A DNA stretch of 10,553 nucleotides from Micavibrio_A sp964423095 (GTDB taxonomy: Bacteria; Pseudomonadota; Alphaproteobacteria; Micavibrionales; Micavibrionaceae): NCBI GenBank assembly GCA_964423095.1, contig CAYRDI010000056.1, positions 1 to 10,553 on the forward strand, read 5' to 3'. The position numbers and the translations under genes were made by a program. Shown piece after piece: positions 6,726-10,553 of this stretch. Each line of letters begins with the position of its first letter. Positions within the stretch are counted from its first letter, which is position 1. A model generated the notes under the pieces. The model saw only the letters and a program-made list of their open reading frames with translations, did not search any database and was not told the origin of the DNA.

Positions 6726-7244
6726 ATGACCGCCATGAAAAATGATTTTTTAAAAACCACGTTTGTGAATGCCGCCGCCGTAGCAGTGGGGAGGGGTTTG
6801 CCCAAAAAAACTCTTTTACGCGTCTATTGCGACTGCGGGGATGTGCTTTTTGGCGATCAATACAAAGAAGGCGTGAATGTGCCGCTGTTCAATTTTCTGG
6901 CCGCCATGAAAAAAGATGGACATCATGTACGCCTCATCTCCGAAACGCCGAGCGTATACGAAGAAAAAGTGCGTGCGCTCCTGGAAATGAAGCCATACAA
7001 AAAGGCCGGTTTAAAACCCGGACTTTTTGAAGATTCTCACGGCCAATCGGTGCGTGACCGCAGCCTTTTGGAAGGGCGTCCCGTACTGGTTTTGGTCGAC
7101 AACGATGATGCCTACCTTCACGGCATCAATGCTATGGTAACCATTCACCCGGACAATACGGACTTTATCGAATCTTTGAAACCCTATGAGAAACCGGGCA
7201 GGTCTTTGCCGGATTTTCTAAAACGGAAAAACTTTTTGGGATAG
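6726..7244 (+). CDS. HAD-like protein with a disrupted catalytic motif (first of a tandem pair)
   Basis: The 172-residue protein is paralogous to the next gene. Shared blocks are RVYCDCGDVLF (compare RIFCDCDGTLF), LFNFLAAMKKDGHHVRLIS (compare LFLFLIKLKKDGHDVTIFS), and VLVLVDNDDAYLHGINA (compare AYLVIDDDHSTHRIKA). These correspond to HAD motifs I, II and IV. In motif I the usual DxDGT is changed to D36-C-G-D39-V, so the second aspartate and following glycine appear swapped. Motif II Ser72 and the acidic cluster at 125-128 remain. It may therefore be weakly active or a non-catalytic partner. The ATG at 6726 is preferred because the promoter lies upstream of it and GGGAAAAG sits at ribosome-site distance; an ATG at 6735 is also possible. 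It is co-directional with and 8 bases from the second copy. The substrate is unknown. Confidence 0.75.
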   Translation: MTAMKNDFLKTTFVNAAAVAVGRGLPKKTLLRVYCDCGDVLFGDQYKEGVNVPLFNFLAAMKKDGHHVRLISETPSVYEEKVRALLEMKPYKKAGLKPGLFEDSHGQSVRDRSLLEGRPVLVLVDNDDAYLHGINAMVTIHPDNTDFIESLKPYEKPGRSLPDFLKRKNFLG

Positions 7245-7252
7245 GAGGAAAC

Positions 7253-7720
7253 ATGGCAAGCGATGCATTTACACTGGCGACGGGCGGCCAGCTCAAAATC
7301 GAAAATCCATCTGATAATGCGCAAGATCTTCGTATTTTCTGCGATTGTGACGGGACGCTTTTCTGGACGTCGAGCGGAGATTCGTTCAATGAGGATTTGT
7401 TTCTTTTTCTTATAAAACTCAAAAAGGACGGGCACGACGTGACGATTTTCTCCGGCGAGGCCAATTCGAACGAGGGCCGCGTGAAAATATACAGCCAGCG
7501 TTTGACGGGTGATCCCCTGTTTTTTGCAAAAGACGGTTTTGCCGTTACGCCGAAAACAGCCGTTGACGGGGAAACGGCCTATCTTGTGATTGATGATGAC
7601 CATTCCACCCACCGCATAAAGGCGGCTGTGTCATGGAACCCGAACGATCCGGCTGTGCGCTCGTTTGTCCGGCATGCGCTGGGCTCCTCTGTGCCGGTTG
7701 CACCGGCTCCCGGTCTGTAA
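7253..7720 (+). CDS. Small HAD-like hydrolase with intact DxDGT motif (second of a tandem pair)
   Basis: A 155-residue protein with the haloacid dehalogenase phosphatase pattern: motif I D31-C-D33-G-T-L-F (nucleophile and acid/base aspartates), motif II S67 in DVTIFSGEAN, a candidate motif III lysine K93 in FFAKDGF, and the motif IV acidic cluster D114-D116 in LVIDDDHS. There is little room for a large cap, so it would be a capless or minimal-cap HAD, a class that includes enzymes acting on larger phosphorylated substrates. The first residues and the Pro/Ala-rich tail look flexible. The start is clear, with AGGAGGAA overlapping the upstream stop codon just before the ATG, which indicates an operon with the first copy. 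The neighbouring ssrA has its own promoter, so a functional link to it is not implied. Confidence 0.8.
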   Translation: MASDAFTLATGGQLKIENPSDNAQDLRIFCDCDGTLFWTSSGDSFNEDLFLFLIKLKKDGHDVTIFSGEANSNEGRVKIYSQRLTGDPLFFAKDGFAVTPKTAVDGETAYLVIDDDHSTHRIKAAVSWNPNDPAVRSFVRHALGSSVPVAPAPGL

Positions 7721-7739
7721 GGACGGCAGCGGTCTTTCC

Positions 7740-7768
7740 TTGAAATCTTAACACTTTTTCCCTATATT
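7740..7768 (+). promoter_or_regulatory. Predicted sigma70 promoter of ssrA
   Basis: TTGAAA (7740-7745) and TATATT (7763-7768) are separated by exactly 17 bases and placed so that transcription would begin near 7775, at the upstream edge of the tmRNA acceptor segment. It starts 19 bases past the stop codon of the upstream HAD-like gene, giving the RNA independent expression. Confidence 0.72.
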
Positions 7769-7855
7769 AAGGGTACGGGGTAACCCGTTATGACGCTAAA
7801 CGTGGCTACGGAATAGACGTCATGGACCCGGGGGCAGTGCCCGGCAGGTCCACCA

Positions 7856-7915
7856 CATTCGCCGGTGTAAAAATGTTGACCAACTTGTGCAACATTTACC
7901 TTTGGCGAATAAGGC
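7856..7915 (+). other. Intervening segment of pre-tmRNA (hairpin, expected to be removed)
   Basis: Between the encoded CCA and the 5' end of the coding segment, ATTCGCC (7857-7863) pairs with GGCGAAT (7904-7910). Inside it GGT (7864-7866) pairs with ACC (7898-7900), and AAATGTTG (7871-7878) with CAACATTT (7890-7897) around an 11-base loop. The hairpin continues the acceptor stem and would hold the two halves together for processing of the ends. Confidence 0.8.
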
Positions 7916-8001
7916 GGGCCTGAAACAGGATCGACATGCGTAATAAAGGTTGTTCGCGGCGTTCGGTATGATTCCGCCGTAATGGGTCAGGCAATATAAA
8001 T

Positions 8002-8040
8002 GCCAACGATAACTATGCAACTGTAGCGATGGCTGCCTAA
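8002..8040 (+). other. tmRNA tag reading frame (proteolysis tag)
   Basis: Starting at the resume codon GCC (8002), the frame reads ANDNYATVAMAA and then TAA at 8038-8040. The ANDN start and the hydrophobic MAA end are typical of alphaproteobacterial SsrA tags. The AND segment is the part SspB is known to bind, and the C-terminal Ala-Ala is the ClpX recognition end. The bases just before the frame are A-rich (ATATAAAT), as expected before a resume codon. Confidence 0.93.
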
Positions 8041-8103
8041 TTTTAGGTCGCTGTTCTACGACGTAGTAAATCCCTAGGGCCTTGTAAGTTCTAGGTGGGG
8101 TTC

Positions 8104-8140
8104 GGGCGGTTCCTAGCAACAGAATACCGCCCATTTTTTT
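8104..8140 (+). terminator. Intrinsic terminator of ssrA
   Basis: GGGCGGT (8104-8110) pairs perfectly with ACCGCCC (8126-8132) over 7 base pairs around a 15-base loop that contains TCCTAGCAACAGAA. An A and seven T residues (8134-8140) follow. The stem probably also forms the 3' end hairpin of the mature coding piece. Confidence 0.85.
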
Positions 8141-8208
8141 GCCTATAGTTTATCAAACTCTCCTGTTCGCGGATTGACGCGCTGGCCCCCGCGGGGGAAC
8201 ATCATGCG

Positions 8209-10197
8209 ATGACCCATTCTCTTCGCAATATCTCCGTTTTCCTCTGGCTCGCCGCGTTCGTCTGCGCCCTCTATCCGGTCAATGACTGGCAGCTCTGGTT
8301 GTTTGCGGTGGCCATTACGCTTTCCTACGTCTGGGCTTTTGCCGTTCTGGCGGCAAAGTTGAAAGACGGCTGGCCGGTGCCCAAATCATCGGTTTTATAC
8401 GCGGCCGGTGCGTTTTGGCTGTGGGCGGCGTTCAGCGTTTTCTGGTCGGACATCAAACCCGTGACCTTGATGGCGTTGTCTATGTTTTCCGTCATGCCTT
8501 TGGGATTTTTCGCGGGCGTTTTTGCGTGCGATGAAGCGTTTTTCAAAAAACTCGCGCCGTGGATTGCGGGTATTTTTGCCGTGCTGTCGGCTTGGGCGGT
8601 ATTCCAGTTTTTCTTTTTGAATGCCTATTTCATGGGGCAGGCGCGGCATCCGCTGGCTGATCCATCCTCGCTGGGGGCCTTGTTACTGATGGGTTTTTTC
8701 TGTGCGCTGGGTTGGCTTTTGGCGGCAGACACAAAAAAGCAAAGAATATGGGCAGCATTGCTTTCCATCCTCATTCTTTGTGGCGTTCTATCCACGGTGG
8801 CGCGCGCTCCTGTGTTTGCTGGCGTTCCCGTGTTTGTCGTTTTGGTCGCCATGCTCTTCCAAACGCTGCGGCAAAAGGCCGGATGGCTGGTGTTGGTTTT
8901 TGCCGCCGGGTTTGCCTTTTACGGATTAATGCAGACGGACGCATCCAAGCAGATCGACCTCGGCCAACGCCTTTTCGGCGGCACGCAGTTTATGGAACAG
9001 CAAAGCAATGCCGAACGGATCGCGATCTGGAAATCCTCGCTTCGCATGGTCGAAGACCGCCCGGTTCTGGGAACGGGGCTAGGTACGTTTTTTCTCTACT
9101 ATCCCGAATACCGCGACACAACGCAGGATACGAACGGGGCCATTTTGGCGCATAACGATCCCTTGCAGTATGCGGTTGAGCTCGGCATACCGGGGATGGT
9201 GCTGTTCTATGCGTTCGTTGTGTTGTGCGCCTGGCGGGGTTTTGTTTCGCCCAAACGCCTGGACGGGAAAAAGCGGATCGTGGCGGTCAGTCTTTTTTGT
9301 GCGCTGGCCGCGTTGGTGGCGACCAGCCATGTGGGGTTCAGCCTTTACAACCTTTCCATCCTGATGATGACAGGCATGATTCTGGGCGCATGGTTCAACA
9401 TCACGGCGGACGGCATGAATGATAAAGTCACGCTTTCCATGATGCCCGCGAATGTACCTCCCGCCGTGAACAAGGCATTGCTGGCCTTGCCGTTCGTAAT
9501 GACCATCTGGCTTCTGTTTGGCATCACCGCGGGGGAATATTATGCTAACCGTGCGGCCCGCGATCTTTTTCGTGAAGATATGCTGACCTTTGCCGATGAC
9601 ATCAACAAATCCGCGCGTGTTTCGCAAGGGATGAATGGGCGGGCCTATCTGCTGGCCGTCAACGTCCCCATGTCGATTCTGGAATTTGAAAAAGGGAGGA
9701 TGAAGGACGATAAACAAAAAGAACTCTATGCGCAGGTTACGGATTATATGACTCGCGTTCTGGCTATCAACCCGCGTGAGGCCTCCGCCTATTATTATCT
9801 GGGCAAGGTTCAAACGCTGGTGACATCCTCGCTGATTCCCGAAGGGACGATGATCCCAGAAGATTATTACAAACAGGCCCTTGCGCTCGATCCGAAACAT
9901 CTGGGCGCACGGATGGCCCTCTACGATCTTTACAGACGGATGAAAAAGCCACTGGCCGACCAGCTGGCCGTGATGGAACCCGGCGAAGGCCTTCTCTACA
10001 ACACGCCGGCGGCGATGGGGTATTATCAGAAACTGGCGGTGCTTTATCTTGAAAATAAAAATTACGGAAAAGCAAAAGAGATGATGCGGCGGATGATGGC
10101 GTTTAAAAAGCGTTCGGATTTCAGTCTCGCCCGCCAAAATACGACCCTGCCGCAGGCCATTATGGGCGGGGAGGCGACGTTGCCGGAGATTCGCTAG
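8209..10197 (+). CDS. O-antigen ligase / Wzy-like polytopic membrane protein with C-terminal TPR-like region
   Basis: Residues about 1-440 of this 662-residue protein form roughly a dozen hydrophobic segments, with a loop carrying the Wzy_C/O-antigen-ligase signature: ERIAIWKSSLRMVEDRPVLGTGLGTF (from residue 269) and AHNDPLQYAVELGIPG with H315, the position of the conserved His of this superfamily. Such proteins join glycan chains to lipid A or other acceptors, or polymerise repeat units, on the periplasmic face. The last part, about 450-662, is soluble and helical with TPR-like repeats (YYYLGKVQTL, YYKQALALDPKHLGARMALYDLY, YYQKLAVLYLENKNYGKAKEMM), as in other ligases with a TPR tail. The start has GGGGGAA 9 to 10 bases upstream. 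No other glycan gene is nearby, so the acceptor and donor cannot be inferred. WaaL-type ligase, polymerase and glycosyltransferase of protein are all possible. Confidence 0.85.
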   Translation: MTHSLRNISVFLWLAAFVCALYPVNDWQLWLFAVAITLSYVWAFAVLAAKLKDGWPVPKSSVLYAAGAFWLWAAFSVFWSDIKPVTLMALSMFSVMPLGFFAGVFACDEAFFKKLAPWIAGIFAVLSAWAVFQFFFLNAYFMGQARHPLADPSSLGALLLMGFFCALGWLLAADTKKQRIWAALLSILILCGVLSTVARAPVFAGVPVFVVLVAMLFQTLRQKAGWLVLVFAAGFAFYGLMQTDASKQIDLGQRLFGGTQFMEQQSNAERIAIWKSSLRMVEDRPVLGTGLGTFFLYYPEYRDTTQDTNGAILAHNDPLQYAVELGIPGMVLFYAFVVLCAWRGFVSPKRLDGKKRIVAVSLFCALAALVATSHVGFSLYNLSILMMTGMILGAWFNITADGMNDKVTLSMMPANVPPAVNKALLALPFVMTIWLLFGITAGEYYANRAARDLFREDMLTFADDINKSARVSQGMNGRAYLLAVNVPMSILEFEKGRMKDDKQKELYAQVTDYMTRVLAINPREASAYYYLGKVQTLVTSSLIPEGTMIPEDYYKQALALDPKHLGARMALYDLYRRMKKPLADQLAVMEPGEGLLYNTPAAMGYYQKLAVLYLENKNYGKAKEMMRRMMAFKKRSDFSLARQNTTLPQAIMGGEATLPEIR

Positions 10198-10292
10198 GCA
10201 CCGGGGCGGCCGCCGTTGTCCACAACCCGCGCAAGAAAACATCAAAATTTCTGGAAAAAGGGCAAGGACAATGCGACTCTGTGCCATGATTC

Positions 10293-10319
10293 GGCGATCG
10301 CCGTTTTCTTTTCAAAGAA
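10293..10319. repeat. Two adjacent palindromes upstream of sspB
   Basis: GGCGATCGCC (10293-10302) is a perfect 10-base palindrome. Four bases later TTCTTT and AAAGAA form an inverted repeat around TC (10306-10319). They sit in the 165-base gap before sspB and could be an operator or small hairpin. No T run follows either, so neither is a terminator for the upstream gene. Confidence 0.3.
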
Positions 10320-10362
10320 CCCCTTGATTTTAAACCCCGATCTTGCGACCAATAGAGGCATG

Positions 10363-10553
10363 ATGGACGACGACGAAGACACACTGCGATACGACAGAAT
10401 GGTTGAATCCGCCCTGCGCGGTGTGGTGCGCGAAGCGATCGAGGAAGTGATCGAAGCAAAAGAGCTTCCCGGCGATCACCATTTTTACATCACCTTTATG
10501 ACCGATTATCCCGGCGTGAAAATGCCGGCCTATTTGCGTGACCGGTATCCCGG
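10363..10553 (+). CDS. sspB: SspB, ClpXP adaptor for SsrA-tagged proteins, N-terminal part (runs off the right edge)
   Basis: The 63 visible codons match the start of the alphaproteobacterial SspB family (DUF1321 type). Key blocks are LRYDRMVESALRGVVREAIEE (8-28) and the hallmark LPGDHHFYITFMTDYPGVKMP (35-55), followed by YLRDRYP. SspB dimers bind the tag added by tmRNA and deliver the protein to ClpXP. The tag-binding groove residues and the C-terminal ClpX-binding tail are not in the window. ATG codons at 10360 and 10363 are both possible. AGAGG (10354-10358) is closer than ideal to each, and the second gives the better spacing. The ssrA gene that makes its substrate tag lies about 2.2 kb upstream, separated by the ligase-like gene. 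Confidence 0.9.
   Translation, partial: MDDDEDTLRYDRMVESALRGVVREAIEEVIEAKELPGDHHFYITFMTDYPGVKMPAYLRDRYP

Larger units (their letters stand above)
7775..8132 (+). ncRNA. ssrA: tmRNA, circularly permuted (two-piece) alphaproteobacterial type
   Basis: tmRNA rescues stalled ribosomes and adds a degradation tag. The acceptor segment comes first: a small hairpin ACGGG/CCCGT with a GTAA loop (7775-7788), the T-arm CCGGG (7828-7832) with CCCGG (7840-7844), then CAGGTCC (7845-7851) and an encoded ACCA ending at 7855. A 60-base intervening segment follows. The coding segment then begins with GGGCCTG (7916-7922), which pairs along all seven positions with CAGGTCC, including G3-U, the alanine identity pair. 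It continues with the D-loop-like GAAACAGGATCGACA (7923-7937), the tag reading frame (8002-8040) and a 3' hairpin with CCTAGCAACAGAA. The order acceptor before coding, with a loop joining them, defines the permuted class, so the mature RNA should be two pieces. The exact 5' and 3' ends are estimates. The T-loop GGCAGTG differs from the usual TTCRANT. Confidence 0.95.

Noticed and set aside
7820..8134. A 104-codon minus-strand frame
   Set aside because: It lies opposite the tmRNA gene, whose paired stems, tag and terminator explain the sequence fully.
8204..8212. A two-codon ATG-CGA-TGA overlapping the start of the ligase-like gene
   Set aside because: It could be a minimal upstream ORF, but such a short pattern is expected by chance and nothing else supports it.
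10205..10214. GC-rich palindrome GGCGGCCGCC just after the ligase-like gene
   Set aside because: It is self-complementary but is not followed by a T run, so I do not call it a terminator.
9079..10287. A 402-codon open frame on the minus strand
   Set aside because: It lies opposite the ligase-like gene, has His/Arg/Gln-rich composition without domains, and no ribosome site. It is a codon-bias shadow of the plus-strand gene.
10271..10327. An 18-codon plus-strand ORF before sspB with a weak AAGGACA upstream
   Set aside because: The ribosome-site spacing is only a few bases, the frame is very short and it contains the palindromes. There is not enough support to call it a gene.

Overview
The window reads as chromosomal DNA of an alphaproteobacterium. 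The strongest evidence is a circularly permuted (two-piece) tmRNA gene, a class typical of Alphaproteobacteria, together with an alphaproteobacterial-type SspB start and the minus-strand order thyA, folA, hflK, hflC, degP. The genus cannot be fixed from the sequence; mid-range GC and these families would fit several Rhodospirillales- or Micavibrio-like lineages, and that is only a guess.

Layout. Positions 1-2719 (minus strand) hold a membrane quality-control module: hflK and hflC overlap, a strong intrinsic terminator follows hflC, and a DegP/Do protease gene with its own promoter runs off the left edge. Divergent from hflK is mrp/apbC (2813-3880, plus), an Fe-S carrier ATPase. It meets folA (minus) tail to tail, sharing a TTAA. 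Just upstream of folA is a 36-codon ORF with a perfect Shine-Dalgarno sequence. An AT-rich spacer then leads to a plus-strand gene for an unrecognised protein with a zinc-protease HEFRH motif (to 5792), which meets thyA (minus) tail to tail on another TTAA. ThyA and FolA are consecutive steps of the thymidylate/folate cycle. The putative zincin gene sits between their genes on the opposite strand.

From 6726 rightward everything reads plus: a tandem pair of small paralogous HAD-like proteins (one with an intact DxDGT motif, one with a disrupted motif), the permuted ssrA locus with its own promoter and terminator (about 7775-8140), an O-antigen-ligase/Wzy-like membrane protein with a C-terminal TPR-like region, and the first 63 codons of sspB. 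tmRNA adds a degradation tag to proteins on stalled ribosomes, and SspB delivers tagged proteins to ClpXP. With HflKC (regulator of FtsH) and DegP, the window is rich in proteolysis and quality control.

The least explained items are the HEFRH protein, the HAD-like pair and the 36-codon ORF. Nothing here looks like a phage, insertion sequence or CRISPR array.
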